Source of the DNA: Knoellia subterranea KCTC 19937
GTDB lineage: Bacteria; Actinomycetota; Actinomycetes; Actinomycetales; Dermatophilaceae
Length of the DNA stretch: 64,000 bases
NCBI RefSeq assembly: GCF_000768685.1
Contig: NZ_AVPK01000009.1
Coordinates: forward strand, 1-64,000
Direction of reading: 5' to 3'
Positions 25,299-33,686 of this stretch are shown here, in pieces (the stretch's first letter is position 1; each line of letters begins with the position of its first letter). The position numbers and the translations under genes are program-made. Under the pieces are notes generated by a model that worked only from the letters and a program-made list of their open reading frames with translations, searched no databases and was not told the DNA's origin.

Positions 25299-26988
25299 CG
25301 CCGGGGATGGGGAGGCGGCGCAGGATCGGCGCGAGCACGTCGTCGACCTCGCGGATCCGCAGCACCTTGGCCAGGACGAGGAACACCAAACCCAGCACGG
25401 CCCCGCCGACCAGGAGCGCCAGAGCGTGTCGACCCAGCGAACTCGACGGGTCGAAGACCAGCGTCGACGCGGCCCACGCGGCAAGGCCCGCGACGCCGGA
25501 TGCCACGGCAAGCCGCACCCACAGCCGGACCACCTCGCCCATGCCCAGTCCGTTGAGCTGGCGTCGGGCCACGACGAGGAACGCCGCCGCCGAGACGATG
25601 TTGGCGATGCTGGCACCCGCAGCAATGACGGCCACGATGTATTTCGTCGGGGTCATCCAGGCCGCCACGGCACAGGCCGCGAGGTTGATGACGGTCATGA
25701 CGGCCACGAGCCAGAAGTTCATCCAGCCATCCCCCCGGGCGAAGCAATAGCGCTGCTTGAGGGCGGTGATGCCGAAGGGCATGAGCCCAATGGCCATGAG
25801 CGCCAACACGAACGCGATGTTGCCGGGCTCGTCGATGCCCCGACTGGGGTTGTAGCGCGTGCCCCAGAACAGGGTCTTCGCGATCGGCCGCCCCAGCGCG
25901 ATGAACGCCGCAACCGCCGGCAGCAGCAGGACCGCCGGGCTCTTGAGCCCGCTCACAACACGCCGCCGCATCTCGGCGAGGTCACCCGACTCGTGGGCCC
26001 GCGACATCGCCGGGAAGAGCGCAGTGACGATCGACGTCGTGATGATCGAGTGGGGGAGGATGTAGAGGCTGTAGGCATACGAGCTGACGGCGTTGCCCGC
26101 GACCGAGGGCCCGTCGGCGTTCTCGGGCGACATGACCGCCGTGCTCACGAACCCGTAGAACTGCGAGATGAGGAGCGCGGCGACGGTCCACCCCGTCATC
26201 CGCGACATGTCGCCGAACCCATATCCGCGCCACCCGAACCGCGGACGGTAGCGGAACCCCGACCGCCACAGCGGCACCGCGAGGCTCAGGCCCTGGATGA
26301 TGATGCCGAGCGTGGTGCTGATGCCCAGGACGAGGATCATCTCGGTCGTCCACGGCGCCACGTCCGGCTGCTTGCCCCACTGCCAGATGAACCAGCCGAG
26401 ACCCGCGATCTGGATGATGTTGGCCCACGCCGGCGCCCACGCGAACGCGAGGAAGTTGCCGCGCGCCTGCAACACCTGGCCGAGGACGGCATACAGGCCG
26501 TAGAAGAACAGCTGCGGCATGCAGATATAGGCCATGAACGTCGTGAGGTTGATGAACGCCTGTCCGGCGTTGTCCTTGGTCAGCCACTGGACGATCCACG
26601 GCGTCGCCGCGACCGATAGGAGCGTCGCGACGCCGAGCACGAGCAGGCACAGCGTGATGAGGCGGTCGCTGAAGTCCTGTCCGCCGTCCTTGCGCAGCAT
26701 CGCCTTGGTGAGCTGCGGGATGAGCAGCGCCGAGATGAGGCCGCCGTTGATGAGGACGAACAACTGCGTCGGAAGCGTGTTGGCGATGGTGAACGAGTCG
26801 GCCGCCACGCCCGCGCCGATCGCGGCGGTGAGCATGGCCGCGCGCACGAACCCGAGGATGCGTGACCCGAAGGTCCCGATCGCCATGACCGCACTGTTGC
26901 GGGCGACGTTGTCGACCTTCGCGGCGATCCCGGGCGGGGCCGCGCCTTCGGGGTCGGCCTCTGCGCCCTCGGGGCGGATGTCGGTCAC
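25291..26988 (-). CDS. murJ: Lipid II flippase MurJ
   Basis: A 565-residue MOP-superfamily membrane protein with about 14 helices that moves lipid II across the membrane. The N-terminal ARNSAVMAIGTFGSRILGFV segment and conserved basic residues (SRILGFVRA) are family hallmarks. GTG start 26988 after a hydrophilic N-terminal tail of about 25 residues. It lacks the long C-terminal pseudokinase extension seen in mycobacterial MurJ. It converges on the ligase gene of the same putative wall module. Confidence 0.9.
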   Translation of the reverse strand: MTDIRPEGAEADPEGAAPPGIAAKVDNVARNSAVMAIGTFGSRILGFVRAAMLTAAIGAGVAADSFTIANTLPTQLFVLINGGLISALLIPQLTKAMLRKDGGQDFSDRLITLCLLVLGVATLLSVAATPWIVQWLTKDNAGQAFINLTTFMAYICMPQLFFYGLYAVLGQVLQARGNFLAFAWAPAWANIIQIAGLGWFIWQWGKQPDVAPWTTEMILVLGISTTLGIIIQGLSLAVPLWRSGFRYRPRFGWRGYGFGDMSRMTGWTVAALLISQFYGFVSTAVMSPENADGPSVAGNAVSSYAYSLYILPHSIITTSIVTALFPAMSRAHESGDLAEMRRRVVSGLKSPAVLLLPAVAAFIALGRPIAKTLFWGTRYNPSRGIDEPGNIAFVLALMAIGLMPFGITALKQRYCFARGDGWMNFWLVAVMTVINLAACAVAAWMTPTKYIVAVIAAGASIANIVSAAAFLVVARRQLNGLGMGEVVRLWVRLAVASGVAGLAAWAASTLVFDPSSSLGRHALALLVGGAVLGLVFLVLAKVLRIREVDDVLAPILRRLPIPGAR

Positions 26989-27033
26989 GGGTGGTGCTCC
27001 CTCGCGGGTTGCCGTCGGCTGGACCGGCCCACT

Positions 27034-27951
27034 CTACGGCGCGGTCGGCCGCCCGTAGACGACGTGCACGGCCACGTCCTCGAACCCGGCTCGCCGGTAC
27101 GTCGCCAGCGCTCGCGTGTTGTCGCCATCGACGTAGAGCTCGACTTCGGTGCAGCCCTGACGGGCCAGGTATGCCGTTCCGAGTCCCGTCAGCGGTCCGG
27201 CCAGTCCCTTCCCTTGGTATGCCGGGTGCACACCGACGACGTAGACCTCGCCTGTGTCGGGTTGGCTGGGTTCGCGCTTCGTCCAGTGGAACGCGGCGAG
27301 CGGGTGCTGGCCCTCGTCGTCGGTCTGCGTGGTGTCCTCGACGAGGAAGAAGCCTTCGGGGTCGAACCAGTCCTGCTCCATGCGCTGACGCAGATCATCG
27401 AGGGTGATCGAGCCCTGCTCCGGGTGGGTGGCGAACGCGAGTCCATTGACCTCGAGCCAGGCCTGCTCATCGCGGCCCGGCTTGAACGTCCGGGCCGAGA
27501 AGCCCTCTGGCAGAACGGGATTGGTGCCATCGGCATCGGTCAGAGGTCGTTTCATGACGTGCAACTCACGCGTCGAAACCAGCCCCGCGTCTGCGGCGAG
27601 CGCGCGGGCGGCTGGCAGGTCCCCGTGCGCCCACACCCCGGTTGCCCCGGCCTCGAGGACCGCATCGAGGAGCGCGCGGCCGACGCCCTGCCGCCTCGAC
27701 CCGGGTTCGACGACGAGCTCGGCCGAGCCGGAGGAGTCCACGGCCGCATAGCCGAGCAGGTCCGCGGAAGGCGACTCACCGGCATACGCGACGAAGTGGG
27801 TGACCCCGGACCGAGGTGAGACGAGCGCGAGGCGAAACGCCTCCGAGATCGCCTCGACCCCATCCTCCTCGACTGCCCGACCGACGACGGCCCGGATGTC
27901 GTCGACCACTGCCTCGTCGAGTTCGGCGAAGACCTCCACCGTGGGACTCAC
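27034..27951 (-). CDS. mshD: Mycothiol synthase
   Basis: A 305-residue protein made of two GNAT domains that acetylates Cys-GlcN-Ins to give mycothiol. The first domain shows the acetyl-CoA motif [15 protein letters not shown], the second [18 protein letters not shown] and the closing [19 protein letters not shown]. The GTG at 27951 overlaps the stop of the upstream regulator (GTGA), so it is coupled to glnR as in Mycobacterium. The long frame extending to 28683 is a shadow. Confidence 0.93.
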   Translation of the reverse strand: MSPTVEVFAELDEAVVDDIRAVVGRAVEEDGVEAISEAFRLALVSPRSGVTHFVAYAGESPSADLLGYAAVDSSGSAELVVEPGSRRQGVGRALLDAVLEAGATGVWAHGDLPAARALAADAGLVSTRELHVMKRPLTDADGTNPVLPEGFSARTFKPGRDEQAWLEVNGLAFATHPEQGSITLDDLRQRMEQDWFDPEGFFLVEDTTQTDDEGQHPLAAFHWTKREPSQPDTGEVYVVGVHPAYQGKGLAGPLTGLGTAYLARQGCTEVELYVDGDNTRALATYRRAGFEDVAVHVVYGRPTAP

Positions 27952-28655
27952 GACGGCACAGCCTCGGTGTCCACGTCCTCGGCCTCCTCGGGCACGAACC
28001 GGTAGCCGACGTTGCGCACCGTCCCGATGAGGCTCTCGTAGTCGACGCCGAGCTTGGCGCGCAGCCGTCGCACGTGGACGTCGACGGTGCGGGTGCCTCC
28101 GAAGTAGTCGTAGCCCCACACCTCCTGCAGCAGCTGGGCCCGGGTGAAGACACGTCCGGGGTGCTGCGCGAGGTACTTGATGAGCTCGAACTCCTTGTAG
28201 GTGAGGTCGAGCGCCTTGCCGCGCAGCTTGGCCGAATACGTCGCCTCGTCGATGACCAGCGCGCCCGCGGTGATGCGGACCTCCTCGTCCTCGCCGTCGC
28301 CGTCCATGGCCCGGGCGATGGCCAGCCGCAGCCGAGCCTCCACCTCGGCAGGACCGGCGCTGTCGAGGAGGACGTCGTCGATGCCCCACTCGGGCGTGAG
28401 CCCGGCCAGTCCGCCCTCGGTGAGCACCGCGAACAGCGGAGCCGACAGCCCCGTCGTGCGGATGACCCGGCACAGCGAACGAGCCATTGCCAGTTCGCGG
28501 CGGGCGTCGACGAGCACCGCGTCCGCCGCGGGTGCGTCGATCAGGGCGGTCGGCTCGGCCGGGAGGATGCGAACATGGTGGCTGAGCAGGCCCAGAGCTG
28601 GCAGCACCTCGGCGCTCGGCGCCAGGGCGTTGGTCAGCAGCAGGAGATGGGCCAT
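27948..28655 (-). CDS. glnR: GlnR-type OmpR-family nitrogen regulator
   Basis: A 235-residue regulator with a degenerate receiver domain ([20 protein letters not shown]) and a C-terminal winged helix with [36 protein letters not shown] and a [10 protein letters not shown] wing. The receiver lacks the usual acidic DD pair near its N-terminus, as in the orphan GlnR proteins that need no kinase. The glnR-mshD order matches Mycobacterium. ATG 28655 chosen; its start lies only about 20 bp from the divergent MoaD-like gene. In the family it controls nitrogen assimilation genes. Confidence 0.85.
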   Translation of the reverse strand: MAHLLLLTNALAPSAEVLPALGLLSHHVRILPAEPTALIDAPAADAVLVDARRELAMARSLCRVIRTTGLSAPLFAVLTEGGLAGLTPEWGIDDVLLDSAGPAEVEARLRLAIARAMDGDGEDEEVRITAGALVIDEATYSAKLRGKALDLTYKEFELIKYLAQHPGRVFTRAQLLQEVWGYDYFGGTRTVDVHVRRLRAKLGVDYESLIGTVRNVGYRFVPEEAEDVDTEAVPS

Positions 28656-28675
28656 CCAGCACAGAATAGGTGGAC

Positions 28676-28948
28676 ATGACCACGATGGACGGCTCTCACC
28701 GGCCCCTGAGACCGGTGACACTGCGCTACTGGGCCGGCGCGCGCGACGCCGCCGGCGTCAGCGAAGAGACGTTCGACGCAGGGCCGAGCGTCGGCGACAT
28801 CCTCGACGCAGCCGTTGGGGCGCACCCGGCGCTGCGACCGGTGGTCGCCGTCTGCTCCGTCCTCGTGGACGGTCGCGCGGTCGGACGTGACGTCGTGGTC
28901 GGCGACGACCAGGTCGTCGAGCTCCTGCCGCCCTTTGCCGGGGGCTGA
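28676..28948 (+). CDS. MoaD/ThiS family sulfur carrier
   Basis: A 90-residue ubiquitin-like protein ending in the Gly-Gly (PPFAGG) that is thiocarboxylated for sulfur transfer, as in molybdopterin synthase small subunit. The core [18 protein letters not shown] matches MoaD. Starts at GTG 28670, ATG 28676 and ATG 28685 are all possible. It is divergent from glnR with almost no spacer, so at least one of the two messages is probably leaderless. Confidence 0.82.
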   Translation: MTTMDGSHRPLRPVTLRYWAGARDAAGVSEETFDAGPSVGDILDAAVGAHPALRPVVAVCSVLVDGRAVGRDVVVGDDQVVELLPPFAGG

Positions 28949-28953
28949 CGCGC

Positions 28954-29853
28954 GTGGACGATCGCACTGCCGAACGCGTCGCCGATGACCGCAGGGATGG
29001 CAGGATGCCGACCGTGGATGCGACCGAACCCGTGAGTGAGTCGCGCGCCGCCCGGCGTGCGGCCCGTGAGGAGCGCCGTCGCCACCCGGTCCTGCCGCCC
29101 ATCGCGACCGAGCGCCGGATCACGCTCGTGCTGGGGACTGTCGTCTTCGCCTTCCTTCTCGCCGTCGCGATGATCGCCGACCCCGTCATCGGCGCTGCTG
29201 CCATCGCCTGGGGCGCACTCGTCGTGGCCTGGGGCTGGCCGGAGCTGCTCGGGTCGCCGAGCTCGTTCGGCTCCTCGCTCGCCATCGGCATCGGCGGAGT
29301 TCTCGCGCCCACGGTCGTCGCCCTGACCTCCGACGAGCCCTTCCTGCGGCACGTCCCGGTCGTGGTCGTCGTGGCCATGTTCGCGATGTTCGCCCACCAG
29401 TTGGTTCGCAAGGACGGGCGCGCTCACCTCACTCAGTCCGTCGCCATCAGCGCCGCCGGGATCGCGATCGCGACGATCGGCGCGACGTGGGTCCCGTTGG
29501 GCCGCACCGTCGGCGGCTCGGCCACGGTCGTTGTCGCCTGCATCGCGCTCGCGGTCTCTGCGGCAGCCGACATCGGAGCCCCCTTCAAGCAGCTCCGCCC
29601 GTTCATGCTGCCTGCCGCCGGTCTGCTCGGTGCGCTGTCCGGTGGCGTTGCCGGCCTCCTCTCCGACGAGGTCGGCGTGCTCGCCGGCTTCCTCGTCGGC
29701 GGGGTTGTCGGTGGGCTGGCCCATATCACCCGACGTGCGCTCGGCACGCTGACACCGATCCGCGGCATGCGCGGCCAACTCACGGCGGCCGCCGCATCGG
29801 TCCTGGTCGCCGGCTTGCCCGTCTATCTCCTCGCGCGCGTTCTCGTCGGCTGA
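28954..29853 (+). CDS. Polytopic membrane protein of unknown function
   Basis: A 299-residue protein with a charged N-terminal tail (about 50 residues, ending in REERRRHP) and about seven to eight hydrophobic helices. It contains no motif I can assign, though the general look is like actinobacterial conserved membrane proteins. It begins 5 bp after the MoaD-like gene and may be co-transcribed. ATG 29005 (MPTVDATEP) is an alternative start. Confidence 0.65.
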   Translation: MDDRTAERVADDRRDGRMPTVDATEPVSESRAARRAAREERRRHPVLPPIATERRITLVLGTVVFAFLLAVAMIADPVIGAAAIAWGALVVAWGWPELLGSPSSFGSSLAIGIGGVLAPTVVALTSDEPFLRHVPVVVVVAMFAMFAHQLVRKDGRAHLTQSVAISAAGIAIATIGATWVPLGRTVGGSATVVVACIALAVSAAADIGAPFKQLRPFMLPAAGLLGALSGGVAGLLSDEVGVLAGFLVGGVVGGLAHITRRALGTLTPIRGMRGQLTAAAASVLVAGLPVYLLARVLVG

Positions 29854-29921
29854 CCCATCCGACCGGGAAGGCGAGTCGTCCGCGCAGGGCGGGCGGACGG
29901 CATACGGGATGGGTCAGTTCG

Positions 29922-30335
29922 TCAGTAGACGATCGCCTGGGCGTTCGGCCGCAGGATTTCTTCCACGTATGCCGCGGCGCCCCGGATCGTGGCCCCCTCC
30001 AGGAGGTCGTTGGGCGTGAGTTCACGGCGGGCCGCGCACTGGCCGCAGACCGTGACCGTGGCATCCGTCAGGAGGGCGTCGCGCAGGTCCTCGAGCGGGG
30101 CGCCGTGGGGGAGCGCCAGCTCCTCCGCTCGACCGGCCACCGCCATCCACGTGGCGTCGCCGGTGAGCCACACGCTCACCTCTGCGCCTGCCGCCAACGC
30201 CGTCGACGCCACAGTCATCGCCTGGTTGAGGCGTTCGAGGGCCTCGGCGCCGCAGGTGATCTTGACGACGAGCGGTCGGAGGCCAGGGCTGGTGCCGGCC
30301 TCAGAGCTCTCGGCGGCTGCCGGGCTGCTGGTCAT
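29922..30335 (-). CDS. DsrE/DsrF-like sulfur-relay family protein
   Basis: A 137-residue small soluble protein with a DsrE-like alpha/beta pattern: LVVKITCGAEALERLNQAM, the middle VSVWLTGDATW, and a cysteine pair in VTVCGQCAARREL followed by GATIRGAAAYVEEI. Members bind or transfer sulfur or persulfide; the two cysteines are compatible with that. It is divergent from the nitrobindin gene, sharing a short promoter region of about 35 bp. Confidence 0.75.
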   Translation of the reverse strand: MTSSPAAAESSEAGTSPGLRPLVVKITCGAEALERLNQAMTVASTALAAGAEVSVWLTGDATWMAVAGRAEELALPHGAPLEDLRDALLTDATVTVCGQCAARRELTPNDLLEGATIRGAAAYVEEILRPNAQAIVY

Positions 30336-30370
30336 TGGGACTCCCTTCGCGTGCGACTACGATCCCATCC

Positions 30371-30880
30371 GTGGCATTCCACCTCGACACAGACCTTCCC
30401 AAGGAGCTCGCTCCCCTCGCTTGGCTCATCGGCAAGTGGGCCGGTGCGGGCGTCGTCGGCTACCCGACGATCGAATCCGCCAACTTCGGGCAGGAGATCG
30501 TCTGCTCGCACGACGGCCGCCCGTTCCTCGAGTGGCGGAGCAAGACGTGGCTGCTCGACGAGGCCGGCGAGAAGGTGCGACCGCTCGCGACCGAGGTCGG
30601 CTTCTGGCGACCCGTCCCCGAGACGCCCGACGGCACCAACGTCGAGCTGCTCCTGACCCACCCGACCGGCATCGTCGAGATGTATGCCGGGCACGCCCAG
30701 CCCGCCAAGGTCGAACTCCGCACCGACGGCGTGATGCGCAGCCCGCACGCGAAGGAGTACACGGCGGGGCACCGCATGTACGGCTACGTCCAGTCCAACC
30801 TCATGTGGGTCATGGACATGGCGGCGGTGGGTCAGCCGCTCCAGTCGCACCTCAGCGCCGAGCTCAAGCGCGTCGAATAA
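30371..30880 (+). CDS. Nitrobindin/FABP-like heme-binding protein (DUF1794)
   Basis: A 169-residue beta-barrel protein of the nitrobindin family, with the hallmark GxWxGxG motif (LIGKWAGAGVVGYP) and a late HRMYGYVQSNLMW segment. The family binds ferric heme and can react with nitric oxide or peroxynitrite. GTG 30371 gives the family N-terminus AFHLDTDLP; the ATG-like extension from 30335 overlaps the opposite gene and was rejected. It is followed by a type A hairpin repeat. Confidence 0.85.
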   Translation: MAFHLDTDLPKELAPLAWLIGKWAGAGVVGYPTIESANFGQEIVCSHDGRPFLEWRSKTWLLDEAGEKVRPLATEVGFWRPVPETPDGTNVELLLTHPTGIVEMYAGHAQPAKVELRTDGVMRSPHAKEYTAGHRMYGYVQSNLMWVMDMAAVGQPLQSHLSAELKRVE

Positions 30881-30896
30881 CCCCCGCCGCGCTGCA

Positions 30897-30974
30897 CCAA
30901 CATTTGCTCCCCATGAGGGAACCTGAAGGGTCCGGAGGCTTCATAGCCCTCCGGTCCCTTCATCTTCCCTCCGG
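30897..30974. repeat. Hairpin repeat family A, copy 1
   Basis: About 78 bp between the converging nitrobindin and LytR-type genes. It begins ACATTTGCTCCCCATGAGGG and contains the inverted pair GAAGGGTCCGGAGG / CCTCCGGTCCCTTC (one mismatch), and shares its ends with 46249-46330. It probably also terminates transcription. Confidence 0.75.
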
Positions 30975-30996
30975 TCGCCGGGCCAAAGCCCCTGCG

Positions 30997-32013
30997 TCAG
31001 GGGGTGACGGACACGTCGGCGTAGTCGTCCATCTTGTCGTTGCGGAGCGCATCGCCGAGCGCCTTCATCCCGGGCTCGTCGACGATGTCGATCGATGCGC
31101 CTCCGGGCGAGGTGCCGAAGCCGGTGAACGGCGCCGTGATGAAGACGACGTCGCCGCTGCGCAGGTTGCGCAACGAGATCGCCTCGCTGCGCATCGTGCC
31201 CACGTCGAGCGCGTTGTCGACGGTGAGGTTGCTCGTCGCGGCGTCGATGAACTTCGTCAGCGTGATCGGGTTGGTGATGACCTCGCGGCTCAGTGTCTTG
31301 AGCATGAGCGCCTTGATGAAGGCCTGCTGGCGCCGGCCACGCGAGATGTCGCCCTCGGAGAGGGTCTTGCGCTCGCGGACGAAGGCGAGGGCCTCGGTGC
31401 CGTTGAGGTCGTTCCAGCCCTCGCGCACCTGGAAGAAGCCCTCGTCGCTGGCTTCCTCGGCATAGACCCGGACGCCACCGACGGCGTCGGTCATGTTCTT
31501 GAAGCCCTCGAAGTCGGTCTTGGCGACGTGGTCGATCTTGATGCCGAGGAGGGTCTGGAGGGTGTCGACGAGGAGCGGGGCGCCGCCATAGGCATACGCC
31601 GCGTTGATCTTGTCCTTCCCGCGCCCGGGAATGGTGATGTAGAGGTCGCGCGGGAAGTGGATGAGCTGGACCGCCGACTTGTCCTCGGGGACGTGCGCGA
31701 TGACGATGACGTCGGAGCGGCTGGCCGTCTCGCCGGGGCGGGCGTCGGAGCCGACGATGAGGTAGTTCTGGCCGGCGTTCGTGGGCACCGGCTTGCCGTC
31801 GGGGCCGGTCGGTTGCGTCGTCGGCAGGAGGTTCTCGTGCGTGATGTTGCCGGCGACCTTGCGGTCGAGGAAGACGACGAACCCTCCCGCAGCGGCCACG
31901 GCGAGGGCCACGAGCGCGGCCACGATGATGAGGAAGCGGCGTCCCCAGCCGCGCTTCTTCTTGGGGCGGCGGTCCGCTCGGGGCGCGTCCTCGGAGGCGA
32001 AGTCGTCTAGCAC
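30997..32013 (-). CDS. LytR-CpsA-Psr (LCP) family cell-wall polymer ligase
   Basis: A 338-residue type II membrane protein: a basic cytoplasmic tail (KKKRGWGRR), one helix (about residues 27-50) and an extracellular LCP domain. The domain has the arginine/aspartate polyprenyl-phosphate pocket motifs NYLIVGSDARPG, SDVIVIAHV and LIHFPRDLYI, and the RGRRQQAFIKA helix. Such enzymes attach teichoic acid, arabinogalactan or capsule to peptidoglycan. GTG 32013. It is divergent from the Fur-family gene. Confidence 0.92.
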   Translation of the reverse strand: MLDDFASEDAPRADRRPKKKRGWGRRFLIIVAALVALAVAAAGGFVVFLDRKVAGNITHENLLPTTQPTGPDGKPVPTNAGQNYLIVGSDARPGETASRSDVIVIAHVPEDKSAVQLIHFPRDLYITIPGRGKDKINAAYAYGGAPLLVDTLQTLLGIKIDHVAKTDFEGFKNMTDAVGGVRVYAEEASDEGFFQVREGWNDLNGTEALAFVRERKTLSEGDISRGRRQQAFIKALMLKTLSREVITNPITLTKFIDAATSNLTVDNALDVGTMRSEAISLRNLRSGDVVFITAPFTGFGTSPGGASIDIVDEPGMKALGDALRNDKMDDYADVSVTP

Positions 32014-32070
32014 CCGGTCAGTCTAGGTGGGTCGTCCGAGTGAGCCCGCCGAGCGGCATACATTGGAGGG

Positions 32071-32502
32071 GTGAGCGATCTCGGCACGCGACTGCGAGCG
32101 TCTGGGCGGCGGCTGACGCCGCAGCGCCAGGAGGTGCTCGACGCCGTCGAGCGCCTCGGTCACGCGACGCCGGAGCAGATCGTCGAGTCGGTCGCGACGA
32201 CGGGCGGCGCGCCGATGGCGCTCTCGACCGTCTATCGCTCGCTCGAGGCGTTGCAGGACCTCGGCCTGGTCGGCCACACCCATGTCGACCACCGCGTGCC
32301 GAGCTATCACCTCGCGTCGCACGCCACCCACATCCATGTCGTATGCCGTGAGTGCGGGTCCGTGGGCGAGGCACCGATCGAGGTGGCCGAGGAATTCGTG
32401 GCGCACCTTGATCGTTCCCTCGGATTCGAGGCGGACGTCACGCACGCCGCCATCCACGGCCTCTGCCGCGAGTGCAGGAACCCGTCCAGGAAGAAGTCAT
32501 GA
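32071..32502 (+). CDS. Fur-family metalloregulator (Zur-like)
   Basis: A 143-residue protein with a winged-helix N-terminal domain (LTPQRQEVLDAVERL, STVYRSLEAL) and a C-terminal dimerisation domain with HATHIHVVCRECG and a second CRECR, the four cysteines of the structural zinc site. The His-rich middle is like zinc-sensing FurB/Zur. TACATT lies six bases before the GTG at 32071, suggesting a leaderless message, since the GGAGG is too close to serve. Its stop overlaps the ygfZ start. The metal is not certain. Confidence 0.88.
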   Translation: MSDLGTRLRASGRRLTPQRQEVLDAVERLGHATPEQIVESVATTGGAPMALSTVYRSLEALQDLGLVGHTHVDHRVPSYHLASHATHIHVVCRECGSVGEAPIEVAEEFVAHLDRSLGFEADVTHAAIHGLCRECRNPSRKKS

Positions 32503-33551
32503 CCGACACGACGATCGCCCCGCCGAACTCCCCCCTGCTGGCCCGCCCGGGCGCGGTGGCCGCCGAGGGGCTCGATGCCGGGGTGGCCGCGCACTACGGC
32601 GACCCGGGGCGCGAGCAGCGGCTCCTCGAGGAGGGGCTGGCGGTCGTCGACCTGTCGCACCGCGGCGTCGTGCGCGTGTCCGGGCCGGACCGGCTGTCGT
32701 GGCTGCACTCGATCACGTCGCAGCAGTTGACCGGACTCGCGCCACGCGTCTCGACCGAGTCGCTCGTCCTCTCGCCCAAGGGTCACGTGGAGCACGCCCT
32801 GCACATCGTCGACGACGGCGAGGCCACGTGGATCACGGTCGAACCGGGCACGGCGCCGGCGTTGGCCGCGTGGCTCGATTCGATGCGGTTCATGCTGCGG
32901 GTCGAGGTCGCCGACGTGACCGACGCGTATGCCGTTCTCGGAGAACCGCTGTCGGCCGCCAGCGCCGAGGGTGAGCACCTCGCCTGGGTCGACCCGTGGC
33001 CGAACCTCGTGGGCGACACCGCGGCATACGGGCCGGAGACCGGGCACCCGGGTGAGGCGCGTCGCTGGCGCGAGTTGATCGTCCCTCGCGACGAGCTCGA
33101 GGCTGCTGTGGGGGACCGGCCGCTCGCGGGCATCTGGGCCGCCGAGGCGTTGCGGGTCGCGGCCTGGCGCCCCCGGCTCGGCCTCGAGACCGACCACCGG
33201 ACGATCGCCCACGAACTCGACTGGCTGCGCACCGCCGTGCACCTGCACAAGGGCTGCTACCGCGGGCAGGAGACCATCGCGCGGGTTCACAACCTCGGCC
33301 GACCGCCGCGGCGCATCGTCTTCCTGCACCTCGACGGGTCGGGGCACGTGCTGCCTGAGGCCGGTGCGGAGCTGTTCGTCGCCGGCGCCGATGGTGCCGA
33401 GGGGCGCGCGGTCGGGCGGCTCACGACCGTCGCCCGGCACCACGAGGACGGCCCGATAGCGCTCGCGGTGGTCAAGCGCAACATCCCCACCGACGTCGAT
33501 CTTGTCGCCGGAACGGTTGCTGGCGCCCAAACCGTCATCGTCACCCCCTGA
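32499..33551 (+). CDS. ygfZ: YgfZ/GcvT-like folate-binding protein
   Basis: A 350-residue tetrahydrofolate-dependent protein involved in iron-sulfur cluster assembly or repair. The family motif K-G-C-Y-x-G-Q-E is present (HKGCYRGQETIARVHNLG), as are GcvT-like folds such as RVSGPDRLSWLHSITSQQL. The ATG at 32499 overlaps the fur stop as ATGA, linking it to metal regulation. The extra N-terminal residues of the longer frame lie inside fur and were dropped. Confidence 0.92.
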   Translation: MTDTTIAPPNSPLLARPGAVAAEGLDAGVAAHYGDPGREQRLLEEGLAVVDLSHRGVVRVSGPDRLSWLHSITSQQLTGLAPRVSTESLVLSPKGHVEHALHIVDDGEATWITVEPGTAPALAAWLDSMRFMLRVEVADVTDAYAVLGEPLSAASAEGEHLAWVDPWPNLVGDTAAYGPETGHPGEARRWRELIVPRDELEAAVGDRPLAGIWAAEALRVAAWRPRLGLETDHRTIAHELDWLRTAVHLHKGCYRGQETIARVHNLGRPPRRIVFLHLDGSGHVLPEAGAELFVAGADGAEGRAVGRLTTVARHHEDGPIALAVVKRNIPTDVDLVAGTVAGAQTVIVTP

Positions 33552-33593
33552 CCCCACCTCAACTTGCCCACGCAGAGCGTGGGACCCGCCGCC

Positions 33594-33646
33594 TGAAGTG
33601 GGTTCCTCTCACTTCGCTTGGTCGCGGCGGTCAAGCGAAGCGAGAG
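33594..33646. repeat. Hairpin repeat family B, copy 2
   Basis: This copy in the gap after ygfZ matches 22562-22614. CTCTCACTTCGCTT and AAGCGAAGCGAGAG form a stem with one mismatch around a 13-base loop, and a further partial copy TCAAGCGAAG follows at 33651-33660. A nearby CCCACGCAGAGCGTGGG hairpin (about 33567-33583) precedes it. Confidence 0.6.
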
Positions 33647-33686
33647 CCCGTCAAGCGAAGTCGTCTGCGGCTGACACACTGACGCC

